A DNA stretch of 31,692 bases from Competibacteraceae bacterium UBA3908 (GCA_002391525.1 DGFE01000008.1:1-31692); one strand, 5' to 3'; counted from the stretch's first letter, positions 1 through 6,955 are shown. Notes: generated from the sequence alone by a model not told the origin. A program made the numbers and translations.

Positions 1-365
1 TCGCCTGGTCGCCCACCTTTCAGGCCGATGTGGAACTGGCGGCGGGCGCCGTGCTGGAACTGCCGCCGGATTACCCGGAACGCGGGGTTTATCTGAGCGA
101 GGGGCAACTGACGGTGGGGGACGATCCACTGGCAACCGGACGACTGGCGGTGCTGACCCCGGACCGGACGGTCCGCCTGGAAGCGCGCGCGCCGGCCCGG
201 CTGATGTTGCTGGGCGGCGCGCCGCTGGACGGCAGGCGGTTCGTTTACTGGAACTTCGTGGCCCGCACGCGAGAGCGGATCGAGGCGGCCAAGGCCGACT
301 GGGCGGAGGGACGCTTTGCGCCGATTCCAGGCGAGACCGAGTTCATTCCCGCACCGTGGCGCTGA
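1..365 (+). CDS. Pirin family protein, C-terminal part (5' end outside window)
   Basis: The reading frame is open from base 3, so the gene starts before the window; about 120 C-terminal residues are present. They have the character of the second cupin barrel of pirins: a beta-rich stretch with GVYLSEGQLTVGD, LMLLGGAPL and YWNFVARTRERIEAAKADW, then the usual proline-rich end (IPAPWR). Pirins are iron-binding bicupins, some with quercetinase activity and some acting as redox-sensitive co-regulators. The metal ligands are normally in the N-terminal barrel, which is missing here, so activity cannot be judged. The stop codon is only 5 bases from the stop of the convergent anti-sigma gene, leaving no room for a separate terminator. 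The family assignment is fairly secure; the specific role is unknown. Confidence 0.8.
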   Translation, partial: AWSPTFQADVELAAGAVLELPPDYPERGVYLSEGQLTVGDDPLATGRLAVLTPDRTVRLEARAPARLMLLGGAPLDGRRFVYWNFVARTRERIEAAKADWAEGRFAPIPGETEFIPAPWR

Positions 366-370
366 TCGCG

Positions 371-925
371 TCAGGCCAGCATCTCCGGCCGCAACTGGCC
401 GCGGATAAACACCAGTCCGCCGTTGCGGGTGGAGATGGGCGCGTGCCGCGAGCCGGGCAGCGCCGCGTGATAGTCACCCTGGCTGTAGGCGCGGTCGCCG
501 ATCAGCATGTCGCCCTCCAGCAGCAGGCATTCCTCCAGGATGCCGTGATCGTGCGCGGGAAGCTGGCAACCCGGCGCCAGTCGCAGCAGAAAGGACTGAA
601 AACCGGTATCCCGATCCACCATGAGCACCTTGATCTCCAGGCCCGGCGCCAGGATCCGCCATTCGCCTTCCTGGGCGCGCACGGTTACGGTGGCGGGCGG
701 ACTCGCCGCGTCCAGCGCCGCTTCGATGGCCTCCCAGACCGATGCGCGGGGTTCCACTTCGGGCAAGGTGGCCGCCAGCGGAGTCAGGCGCCGTTCCCAG
801 GCGGCGACCTGTCGTTGCAACGCTGGGTCCCGAGCCAGGTTTGCCTCGAACTCGGCCAGTTCCGGTCCGCTCAACGCGCCGAGTACGTAATCGCCCGCCA
901 GGCTTTCGGCTTCGTTCCGGTTCAT
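371..925 (-). CDS. Soluble anti-sigma factor: RskA-like N-terminus joined to ChrR-like cupin
   Basis: A protein of 184 residues. Residues 1-65 match the RskA / SigK-type anti-sigma head (AGDYVLGALSGPELAEFEANL, then RQVAAWERRLTPLAA). Residues about 85-180 form a cupin like the C-terminal domain of ChrR, with the metal-ligand pattern PAHDHGILEECLLLEGDM and later GSRHAPIS. RskA proteins normally continue into a transmembrane helix and an extracytoplasmic domain; I see no membrane segment here. The zinc-binding HxxxCxxC motif of ChrR heads is also absent. The protein is therefore expected to be cytoplasmic, holding the sigma factor through the head and sensing through the metal-bound cupin, perhaps oxidants or a small ligand. 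That role is inferred. The ATG overlaps the sigma stop codon (ATGA), so the two are translationally coupled. Confidence 0.85.
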   Translation of the reverse strand: MNRNEAESLAGDYVLGALSGPELAEFEANLARDPALQRQVAAWERRLTPLAATLPEVEPRASVWEAIEAALDAASPPATVTVRAQEGEWRILAPGLEIKVLMVDRDTGFQSFLLRLAPGCQLPAHDHGILEECLLLEGDMLIGDRAYSQGDYHAALPGSRHAPISTRNGGLVFIRGQLRPEMLA

Positions 926-1506
926 GATTCCAGGCACCCCTTCAGTTGCAGCAAACCCCGCCGCACCCAGCTTTTGACTGTGCCGAGCGGGGTTTTTAAC
1001 CGTGCCGCCAGTTCCTCGTGGCTGAGGCCGTGGAAGAAGGCCAGCATAATCGCCTGGGATTGATCGGCGGACAGCCGCCGCAAGCACTCCTGAATAGCGT
1101 GAGCCAAATGTTCTACCGACTGCGTGGGTTGGGGATCGGGTATTTGCAGGACTTCCTCGGTCAGCGGTTCGGCGTTGGCTTCCGCCGCCCGCCGTCGCCG
1201 TTGGCGCAGCAGCTCGATGGCCCGGTGGCGAGCGATGGCCATGAGCCAGACCAGAACCGGCGCCCGCTCGGGTTGGTATTGGCCCGCGGTGCGCCAGACG
1301 GCCAGATAGGTTTCCTGCAAGACATCCTCCGCGGCGTCCTGCTGGCGCAGCAACGCCAGCGTGATCGCGTACAGGCGACTTCGGGTCAGTCGGTACAGCT
1401 CCGCGAACGCCTGACGGTCGCCCCGGGCGGTCGCCGCCAGTAAATCCGCCAGAGGATCGGATTGAGGGGGTGACGATTGACGACCCAGGTCCACGGCGCT
1501 CTGCAT
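922..1506 (-). CDS. ECF-type RNA polymerase sigma factor (SigK-like)
   Basis: A protein of 194 residues, the usual ECF size. Region 2 is seen as LYAITLALLRQQDAAEDVLQ followed by ETYLAVWRTA, and region 4 as the helix-turn-helix FHGLSHEELAARLKTPLGTV followed by KSWVRRGL. The GTVKSWVRRGL ending and the partner with an RskA-like head point to the SigK/RskA group. I chose the ATG at 1506 because GGGAG lies just upstream and the conserved protein starts soon after; the frame could extend upstream to 1602 but that part is low-complexity arginine-rich sequence. It forms an operon with the anti-sigma gene through a 4-base overlap. The nearby DUF4331-TPR-HupE genes on the same strand are the obvious candidates for its regulon, which is inference. 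Confidence 0.9.
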   Translation of the reverse strand: MQSAVDLGRQSSPPQSDPLADLLAATARGDRQAFAELYRLTRSRLYAITLALLRQQDAAEDVLQETYLAVWRTAGQYQPERAPVLVWLMAIARHRAIELLRQRRRRAAEANAEPLTEEVLQIPDPQPTQSVEHLAHAIQECLRRLSADQSQAIMLAFFHGLSHEELAARLKTPLGTVKSWVRRGLLQLKGCLES

Positions 1507-1540
1507 ACTCCCGGTGAGGATACGCCGGGATTCTAGCGGG

Positions 1541-1573
1541 CGCCGCCAGCGGCGGCAATCGACGCTGGCGGCG
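1541..1573 (-). repeat. Perfect 11-bp inverted repeat in the sigma-factor leader
   Basis: CGCCGCCAGCG (1541-1551) and its exact reverse complement (1563-1573) flank an 11-base loop. It lies 35 bases upstream of the chosen sigma start codon and downstream of the HupE stop. There is no U-tract after it on the minus strand, so it is not a classical terminator. It could be a leader hairpin affecting translation or mRNA stability. Confidence 0.5.
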
Positions 1574-1600
1574 GCTGGGGAACGGAGACGGCGGACGCGC

Positions 1601-1606
1601 ATTATA
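1601..1606 (-). promoter_or_regulatory. Possible -10 element for the sigma / anti-sigma operon
   Basis: On the minus strand the sequence reads TATAAT, about 95 bases upstream of the sigma start. No recognisable -35 is found 16-18 bases further upstream, so this is a weak call; an ECF-type autoregulated promoter or read-through from hupE is equally possible. Confidence 0.25.
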
Positions 1607-1615
1607 TTCTTTCCG

Positions 1616-2920
1616 TCAGCCCGATCCGGTTGGCGGCAGCAGGCTGATATTCAGGCCGCGCTCCAGACACCACCCCAAAGCGACCAGCGCAACGACGGCC
1701 GAGCCCGCCGGCAGCGCCAGTCGCCGGTACAGCCAGGTCTGGCGCAGTGCGAAGGCCAGCGGCAGCACGACCGCGACGATGGCCAGTTGCCCGGTTTCCA
1801 CCCCCAGGTTGAAGCCGGCCAGCGCCAGCGTCAGCGCGTCCGTCGGCAGACCCAAATCCCGCAACACGCTGGCGAAGCCGAAGCCGTGGATCAGTCCCAG
1901 TACGAAGGCCAGCAGCCAGCGCCGCGTCGTCACCAGCGGAAACAGGTTGTTGAGCGCCGCCAGCACCACGGTGAAGGCGATCACCGTTTCTACCAGCCGG
2001 CCGGGCAAAGCCACCACGCCCAGCACCGCCAGGCTCAGCGTCAGCGAGTGAGCCAGGGTGAAGGCGGTCACGATGCCAGCGGTTTCCAGCAGCACCGTCC
2101 GCAACGCGGCCGCCGGTCGCCAGCGGCCGTTTTCCCACCACAGCACCGCCGGCAGCAGCAGGGCCAGCAGGAACAGGATATGGTCGAAACCGATCCAGAT
2201 ATGCCACACCCCTTCTTCCCAATAGCTCGCGAACTGCCGCCAACCGCTGGCGGGCGTCGCGCTCAGCGCGTGTCGCGGCTGGTCCGGCGACAACACGGCG
2301 GTTTCCGTTCCGGTCGGCGCGTCCACCCGCAGCAAGCCGCGGTGCGAGGGATCGAGCGCGAAGAACAGCCGATAGTCGAGCGTTTGCGCGCCGGTTGCCG
2401 GACAGTCCAGGGCGAAATGCAGCACTGCGTAGGCGCCGTCGCTGTGCTGGACCACCTGCATCGCGCCAGGCCACGCGGCGCAGCTTGCCTCGCCGGCGCG
2501 CAGCGTCAGATGTTCCAGAGCGTAGTTGACCACGGCGTTTTCGCGCGCCCGCAGTTCGCCCCAGGTGATCGCGCCGTCGCCGTCGCCGTCCAGGCCCAGC
2601 GCGTATTCCAGATCGCGCAGCGCGATGTCCCAGCGCGCGTCCCAGCCGTCGTCGCGCGGCGTCAGGCTCAGATAGCTGTCGCTGGGTTTGTGGGCGAAGG
2701 CGGCGGGCGCCAGTCCCAGCAGTAGTATTAAGGTGATTTTCCGAAATAAACCGACCCGTCCCCCCTTTAACAAAGGGGGGTGAGGGGGGATTTGAACCCC
2801 GTGGGCTGACGCGGCCAGTCGAAATCCCCCCCGACCCCCCTTTTTCAAAGGGGGGAGACCCAGCCCGGTTCGGTATAACCTTTTCAGGAAATCGCCAAGA
2901 ACGAAAAATCCGCGTTTCAT
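1616..2920 (-). CDS. HupE/UreJ-like membrane protein with repeat-expanded N-terminus
   Basis: A protein of 434 residues. The C-terminal half has the membrane core of the HupE/UreJ family, with the histidine motifs HIWIGFDHILFLLALLL, FTLAHSLTL and LIHGFGFASVL in successive helices. Family members are linked to nickel or other metal handling, but the substrate here is unknown. The N-terminal half is an extracytoplasmic domain with an EF-hand-like loop (DGDGDGAITWGEL). A normal signal peptide (FRKITLILLLGLAPAAFA) lies about 58-76 residues after the ATG. The stretch before it is encoded by the palindromic element at 2760-2855, which keeps the frame. The ATG overlaps the TPR stop codon (ATGA), supporting this start; a TTG inside the repeat is the only alternative close to the signal peptide. 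Third gene of the DUF4331-TPR-HupE operon. Confidence 0.85.
   Translation of the reverse strand: MKRGFFVLGDFLKRLYRTGLGLPPLKKGGRGGFRLAASAHGVQIPPHPPLLKGGRVGLFRKITLILLLGLAPAAFAHKPSDSYLSLTPRDDGWDARWDIALRDLEYALGLDGDGDGAITWGELRARENAVVNYALEHLTLRAGEASCAAWPGAMQVVQHSDGAYAVLHFALDCPATGAQTLDYRLFFALDPSHRGLLRVDAPTGTETAVLSPDQPRHALSATPASGWRQFASYWEEGVWHIWIGFDHILFLLALLLPAVLWWENGRWRPAAALRTVLLETAGIVTAFTLAHSLTLSLAVLGVVALPGRLVETVIAFTVVLAALNNLFPLVTTRRWLLAFVLGLIHGFGFASVLRDLGLPTDALTLALAGFNLGVETGQLAIVAVVLPLAFALRQTWLYRRLALPAGSAVVALVALGWCLERGLNISLLPPTGSG
2760..2855. repeat. Composite palindromic element (two inverted half-units) inside the HupE gene
   Basis: Two half-units of 34 bases in opposite orientation flank a 28-base centre. 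Each half-unit is itself a palindrome (C-run, CTTTG, CAAAG, G-run) followed on its inner side by a second G-run and ATTT. The total is 96 bases, exactly 32 codons, with no stop in the hupE frame. The same half-unit occurs head-to-tail in the gene at 16351-20673. It resembles a REP/BIME or MITE-like element. Confidence 0.85.
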
Positions 2921-4143
2921 GACCGGAACTCCCGCAAGCGCCGGCTCAACTCGGCCAGCCGTTCATCTTCCAACCGGATGCGAGTCAGCCAGTCCAGCAC
3001 TTCACGCGCCGCTTGCGGCTGACCGGCGGCCAAGGCTGCTTCCAGCAACAGCCGGGCGTCCTGGGGTTCGCGTTGGCCCTGCGCCCAGTTGCGCTGGGCC
3101 AGTTCCAGCGCCTCCTGTGGCTGCTGGCGCAGTTCCAGCCGCAGCCGGGCCTCGCTGGCGACATGCGTACTGTCGCCCCGCTGGCGCGCGGCGGCGAACC
3201 GGGCTTCCAACAGATCGGCGTGACGTTGCCAGGCGGGATCGTCCAGCCGTCGTTCCGCCAGCGCCAGCCGCAGCAGCAGACCGTCGGCGCGCTGTTCGTC
3301 CTTGAGCAATTCGCGCGCTTCGGCGGGACGGTTCCGGTCGAGCAGGAAATCGGCGTAGGCGCCGAGCAGGTAGACATCGCGCCGACCCAGGGCGAGCGCG
3401 TCGCGGAAGTGCGTTTCCGCCGCTGGCGCATCGCCGCGCTGTTCGGCGATTTCCGCCAGCACGGTCAACGCCCATTGCCGTTCCACGGGATCGGCCCCGG
3501 GGCTGCCGGCGAGCGCCTGGCTCAAGCCGCGATAGGCGGCTTCGGCCTGACCACCGCGGCTGGCCGCGCCGCCCCAGCAGGCGTTGAACAACAATGAGCC
3601 GGTCAGCCGGCGCAGTGCCAGACAACTGCGCAGCGCCGCCGCCGGTTCGCCCTGGACCTGCTGGATCACCGCCTGAGTGAGCCAGGCTTGGGCGTGACGG
3701 GGGTTCGCCTGCAACACTTGGCGCAGATCGGCCAATGCGCCGTCGAAATCGTGCCGGTTCTGGCGCAGCACGGCGCGCAACAGCAGGACTTCGGGCGGCG
3801 GCGGATCCTGGTTCCACCAGGGTGCCAGCGTCGCCTGAGCGTAGCCGTAGTAACGGGGATCGGCTTCGGCGCGGCCGATTTCGAGGTTGCGGCGGGCGAC
3901 CCGGAGTGCCAGTTCCAGATCGCCGGGCCGGTCGGCCAACTGACGCCGCAGCCCTCGCAGTTCCCGCGTCTGGGGATCGACCGCCGCCAGCGGCAGCTTC
4001 TCCAGCACTTGATCGGGAGCGGCGGGGATGAACGGCGCCGCGTAAAGTGTCCGCGTCCAGGTCAGCGCAAGGAACGCGACGAGTGGCAAGATAGGCGTTG
4101 CAGTCGTTACAGTACGAAGATAAAAACAGGATCCGTTTATCAT
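2917..4143 (-). CDS. Exported TPR-repeat protein
   Basis: A protein of 408 residues. A signal-peptide-like segment (TPILPLVAFLALTWTRTLYA) ends near residue 36, followed by helical repeats of TPR type across most of the protein. Examples are the HDFDGALADLRQVLQANPRH unit and the GDAPAAETHFRDALALGR unit. No catalytic motif is visible, so a scaffolding role in the periplasm or on the outer membrane is the plain reading. I chose the ATG at 4143 because GGAG lies 8 bases upstream; the frame could be extended to 4188 but without a ribosome binding site. It lies between DUF4331 (83 bases upstream) and HupE (4-base overlap), so the three are probably co-expressed and may form one envelope complex; that last point is inference. 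Confidence 0.8.
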   Translation of the reverse strand: MINGSCFYLRTVTTATPILPLVAFLALTWTRTLYAAPFIPAAPDQVLEKLPLAAVDPQTRELRGLRRQLADRPGDLELALRVARRNLEIGRAEADPRYYGYAQATLAPWWNQDPPPPEVLLLRAVLRQNRHDFDGALADLRQVLQANPRHAQAWLTQAVIQQVQGEPAAALRSCLALRRLTGSLLFNACWGGAASRGGQAEAAYRGLSQALAGSPGADPVERQWALTVLAEIAEQRGDAPAAETHFRDALALGRRDVYLLGAYADFLLDRNRPAEARELLKDEQRADGLLLRLALAERRLDDPAWQRHADLLEARFAAARQRGDSTHVASEARLRLELRQQPQEALELAQRNWAQGQREPQDARLLLEAALAAGQPQAAREVLDWLTRIRLEDERLAELSRRLREFRS

Positions 4144-4191
4144 CCGAGATACTCCACAAGGTGTAGCGCGTATCCTACGCTCGAGCAAGGC

Positions 4192-4215
4192 GGAGAGAGA
4201 CTCGAGCCTCTCTCC
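4192..4215 (-). repeat. Intercistronic hairpin between the DUF4331 and TPR genes
   Basis: GGAGAGAG and CTCTCTCC form a perfect 8-bp stem with an 8-base loop that itself contains CTCGAG. It lies 11 bases after the DUF4331 stop and lacks a U-tract. It may protect the upstream message or tune downstream expression rather than terminate. Confidence 0.5.
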
Positions 4216-4226
4216 ATGCCGATGGA

Positions 4227-5729
4227 TCAGTTACAGGGATTGGCGCCGTCCTCGTCGCAATCGATATGACGGCGATTGCGGCCATCGTGCGGCGTGGGCA
4301 GGAACGGGAACACCGTGTAGATACCGTTGGCCGTCAGATTCGAGCCTGGCGCGCCGATGTTGAAGTTCACGCCATCGCCCAAGGTTGGTACAGGGCCGAG
4401 GAGCGCGCCCGCCACCACTCGCAGGGCGATGTCGGTGACATCGTCATTGGGGCGGCGGCCGTTGGGAAAGCCGGCGGGGTCGGGGGTTGGGTTACCTTGG
4501 GCGTCATGAGCCAGGATACCGAGCCGTTTCTGATCCGCCGGCTGGGTCGGCGCCACGCCCAGGTTCAAGCGTAACAACTCGGAGCAGAGATTGTCTTTCT
4601 TGCAGGCATTGGGGTCCTGGCCCGGATACTTGAGCAAGGCCGCCACCAGATCGGTACGCCCCGAAGTCGGAAATTGAGTGCCGAAGGCGAGGTTAATGAC
4701 CGCGGCCAGCCTGGGGTTCAGATAAAAATCAAGAAACCGCGCCTCGTCTTCGGGCTCGGCGGCATTCCAGCGGTCTTTCTGGCCGGTGCCGATGATGAGT
4801 TCGTTGACCAGGGGATTGCCCATGCGGGCTACCTGCACCAGGTTGCCCCCGGTCCGGGAGGTGCCGTCTTCATTCAGCAGCTTGACGCGCGGCCGACTGG
4901 TGGAGGCGTACATGCCGATCACGGCCTTCGGGTCATTAGTGAGATCCGCGATAGGCACCTCGATGGCGATGGTGTTGATATTAAAGCCGGAAAACATGTC
5001 GTTACCAAATGGATTGACGCTGTCGTCGGCATCGTCCCCGACATTCAAAATGGGCGGCGTGGCGCGGAAGTTCAGCGTGTCGAAGGTGGCGCCCAGGTCG
5101 ATATAAAAAGTCTCGTCGCGCTGTCCGGCGAACGCCCGGCCCCCGTTGTTCAGGGGGTAGACGCCGCGCCTGGTGAGATCTTCATAGTCCGCGATGGTGC
5201 GCGGGCCGATGTTGGAGGGTACGGCGACCTGCAAGCCGGTGCCAAGATCGCGTTGCCTCGAACCCCGGATCTCGGTGACGGTATAGGTCTGGCGCAGCCC
5301 GAGGCCGGTCGAGTCAGGGCCGTCGAGATCGCGAATCGCGGGTGGCAGTCCGGACACGCCATCCACTCCAGCGTAGGCGACTGGCAAGTCGTTAAAGGGC
5401 GAGCGCAGCTCGGTTTTGAAGCGGAACCGATAGACGATGTCATCGGCCTTGCCATCCCGATTAACGTCGAGGTTGATGTCATAGACGACCTGATCGTCGA
5501 AATTGAAATAATTGGGACCCGAACTCGGCTCCTGACCCGGGATCACGTTCAGGATGAATACCACCTTATTGGGGTCCTCCCAGCTCCGAAAAGCGTAGAC
5601 GTCGGTGATATCAGCCGCTGGATCCAGAGCGATCAACGGTGCTTCGCGATGGCTGGCGGCGTGGCCACCGGTGGCGACGGCCAGGGTCAGGGCCAGACTC
5701 AGGCAGGTGCGGGCAAATACGCAGGGCAT
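4227..5729 (-). CDS. DUF4331 domain exported protein
   Basis: A protein of 500 residues. The N-terminal signal peptide (FARTCLSLALTLAVATGGHA) is followed at once by the DUF4331 hallmark ASHREAPLI, then DITDVYAFRSWEDP. Later family-typical features are FNFDDQVVYDINLDVNRDG and the FYIDLGATFDTL and PFGNDMFSGFN segments. The function of DUF4331 is not established; the proteins are secreted. The ATG is preceded by GAGGAGG in the leader, a strong ribosome binding site. First gene of the operon with the TPR and HupE-like genes. The gene is slightly less GC-rich than its neighbours. A signal-peptide stub of a paralogue, with a homologous upstream region, is found at 6744-6906, so this locus once held at least two copies. 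Confidence 0.88.
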   Translation of the reverse strand: MPCVFARTCLSLALTLAVATGGHAASHREAPLIALDPAADITDVYAFRSWEDPNKVVFILNVIPGQEPSSGPNYFNFDDQVVYDINLDVNRDGKADDIVYRFRFKTELRSPFNDLPVAYAGVDGVSGLPPAIRDLDGPDSTGLGLRQTYTVTEIRGSRQRDLGTGLQVAVPSNIGPRTIADYEDLTRRGVYPLNNGGRAFAGQRDETFYIDLGATFDTLNFRATPPILNVGDDADDSVNPFGNDMFSGFNINTIAIEVPIADLTNDPKAVIGMYASTSRPRVKLLNEDGTSRTGGNLVQVARMGNPLVNELIIGTGQKDRWNAAEPEDEARFLDFYLNPRLAAVINLAFGTQFPTSGRTDLVAALLKYPGQDPNACKKDNLCSELLRLNLGVAPTQPADQKRLGILAHDAQGNPTPDPAGFPNGRRPNDDVTDIALRVVAGALLGPVPTLGDGVNFNIGAPGSNLTANGIYTVFPFLPTPHDGRNRRHIDCDEDGANPCN

Positions 5730-5748
5730 GGAGCAATCCTCCTCGGCA

Positions 5749-5835
5749 AAACGGTTTGGTCAGGCGACGTCTCGGCTGTCGCCGTGCATGAAGCACCAAT
5801 GGCTTCCTTGCCTATTGCGCCGACGCACGCCGTTT
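5749..5835 (-). promoter_or_regulatory. Predicted three-way-junction leader RNA upstream of DUF4331 (copy 1)
   Basis: On the minus strand AAACGG (5835-5830) can pair with CCGTTT (5754-5749), enclosing two hairpins: GAAGC/GCTTC (5806-5802 with 5794-5790) and GGCGAC/GTCGCC (5783-5778 with 5768-5763). The closing stem ends about 20 bases before the ATG and directly before GCCGAGGAGG, the ribosome binding site. The same three helices can form in copy 2. I recognise no known riboswitch class. The folding was done by eye. Confidence 0.4.
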
Positions 5836-5862
5836 GGATGCAGGCCGCGAGAACGAAAGTTG
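5836..5862 (-). promoter_or_regulatory. Candidate ECF-type promoter for the DUF4331 operon
   Basis: On the minus strand CAACTTT (5862-5856) is separated by 14 bases from GCATCC (5841-5836). Both blocks and their spacing are conserved in copy 2 (6933-6907). An AAC core is common in ECF -35 elements, and initiation here would start the transcript at about the closing stem of the leader. Recognition by the local sigma factor is inferred only. Confidence 0.3.
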
Positions 5863-5988
5863 AGCAGTTCGGATTCTATGTGGTATCGAACAAGGTGACG
5901 GGCGCGATTGCCAGCCAAAATATCCACTTGGCTGACCCGCTGATCGCGCCGGCTTTTTGGGTCAGCGTGGGGTCCGAAGGCGGGAACA

Positions 5989-6423
5989 TCAATCGTCCAA
6001 GGTTGCCAAGTGCCGGTTTTGCGCATCCGCAACGGCTTCGACCGCGATGCGCCGGTCGAATGTTACCAGCCGCCCACCGTGGCGCACGGCCAAGGCCAAC
6101 AGGTAAGCATCGGTCACTTGCCGATGCCCCAGCACCCGTTGCCAGTTCACCGCGCCCGAGTCCAGCAGATTCAAGTCGTCGGGCCAAAACTCGTGCCTTG
6201 GATCGCTGGCCGCTTCCGCCAGTCGTTGCGCTACCTCCGCGCTGCGCACCGCACCGGGATAAGCCGGCTGCGACATGATGCGGATGCAGCCGTTCTGAGT
6301 GATGGGGCACGAAGCCCAGCCGTGCGCCAACTCGCGCGCCAGCCATCGGTGCGCCAGCGCATGATGCACATGCGCGGCATCCAGCAGCGCGATCAAGACA
6401 TTCACGTCAAGAAGCGCCCGCAT
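5989..6423 (-). CDS. vapC: VapC-type toxin, PIN domain ribonuclease
   Basis: A protein of 144 residues, the usual size for VapC toxins. It starts with the PIN-domain hallmark RALLDVNVLIALLDAAHVHH (first acidic residue D6) and has HRQVTDAYLLALAVRHGGRL with the later conserved aspartates, and TFDRRI. PIN toxins are Mg-dependent endoribonucleases that cleave tRNA or rRNA and are held inactive by a cognate antitoxin. The ATG overlaps the antitoxin stop codon (ATGA), so the pair is translationally coupled. The module sits between two copies of the DUF4331 leader, which suggests it came in during, or helped cause, the rearrangement there. Confidence 0.9.
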   Translation of the reverse strand: MRALLDVNVLIALLDAAHVHHALAHRWLARELAHGWASCPITQNGCIRIMSQPAYPGAVRSAEVAQRLAEAASDPRHEFWPDDLNLLDSGAVNWQRVLGHRQVTDAYLLALAVRHGGRLVTFDRRIAVEAVADAQNRHLATLDD

Positions 6424-6671
6424 CACACGCCCTCGGCATCCCGCAGTCGGTCGATATCGGCATTGGTCACCGGAACGCCGCGCGACGCGAAAGGCCGAAA
6501 GCCACCTGTCGCCGTTGGCGATGTCGGTGAGGGTTGCGAGGGTGTCACCGCTCCAGCCAGCGCGGCGCGCAACAGGCGCGAAACCACTTGCCCGGCCGAA
6601 ACGCGCTCGCGCTGGGCGATTTCTCGCGCGGCGGCGAGTAGATCGTCGTCTATGTCTATCGTGGTGCGCAT
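6423..6671 (-). CDS. vapB: VapB-type antitoxin, ribbon-helix-helix
   Basis: A protein of 82 residues starting MRTTIDIDDDLLAAAREIAQ, a ribbon-helix-helix (CopG/VapB-like) DNA-binding head with the beta strand TTIDID and helices to about residue 40. The C-terminal tail is proline- and threonine-rich and then FRPFASRGVPVTNADIDRLR, the kind of segment that wraps the toxin. A GAGGG motif lies a few bases before the ATG. The antitoxin gene comes first and overlaps vapC by 4 bases. Autorepression through the inverted repeat at 6700-6715 is likely. Confidence 0.88.
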   Translation of the reverse strand: MRTTIDIDDDLLAAAREIAQRERVSAGQVVSRLLRAALAGAVTPSQPSPTSPTATGGFRPFASRGVPVTNADIDRLRDAEGV

Positions 6672-6699
6672 GGCAAACCCTCTTGCGGTAAAGATGACA

Positions 6700-6715
6700 T
6701 GATGCTATCGCATCA
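6700..6715. promoter_or_regulatory. Inverted-repeat operator candidate for vapBC
   Basis: TGATGC-TATC-GCATCA has perfect 6-base arms and lies 29 bases upstream of the vapB ATG, where VapB-VapC complexes usually bind to autorepress. Confidence 0.5.
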
Positions 6716-6743
6716 GTGCATCTACGTCGAGGCGAGCCATTTG

Positions 6744-6803
6744 TTACCCGGTGCACGATGTCAGGGCCAGACTGAGACAAGTCCGGGCAAACGGCTGAGC
6801 CAT
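6744..6803 (-). pseudogene. Remnant of a second DUF4331 gene (signal peptide only)
   Basis: From the ATG at 6803 the minus strand encodes MAQPFARTCLSLALTSCTG and then a stop. FARTCLSLALT is identical to the signal peptide of the intact DUF4331 gene. Homology stops abruptly after LALT, where the body of the gene has been lost and vapBC-linked sequence begins. The upstream region, including the ribosome binding site CAGGAG, is also homologous to that of the intact gene, so this is the broken 5' end of a paralogue rather than chance similarity. Confidence 0.7.
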
Positions 6804-6820
6804 GACAATTCTCCTGGGCA

Positions 6821-6906
6821 AAACGGTGGCTTGGACGACGACCGAGAAGTCGCCGTCAATGAAGCACCGATGGCTTCCTTGCCTGTTGCGCCAAAACGCG
6901 CCGTTT
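6821..6906 (-). promoter_or_regulatory. Predicted three-way-junction leader RNA (copy 2, upstream of the DUF4331 remnant)
   Basis: The same helices as copy 1 can form: AAACGG (6906-6901) with CCGTTT (6826-6821), GAAGC/GCTTC (6877-6873 with 6865-6861), and GGCGAC with GTCGTC (6854-6849 with 6839-6834). The third helix differs from copy 1 by a G-C to G-U change that keeps pairing, while its loop has diverged freely. The CAACTTT and GCATCC blocks upstream are kept with the same spacing. Confidence 0.38.
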
Positions 6907-6955
6907 GGATGCAGGCGAGGAAAACGAAAGTTGCAGGGAGCGGGGTGGACGATCT

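Noticed and set aside
5749..5835. Cyclic-di-GMP (GEMM) riboswitch
   Set aside because: There is a GGCAA string, but the conserved GEMM core and tetraloop-receptor features could not be found in either copy.
5836..5841. GCATCC as a mycobacterial SigK-type -35
   Set aside because: It resembles the CCATCC I recall for SigK, but no convincing matching -10 follows, and it would place the start inside the conserved leader structure.
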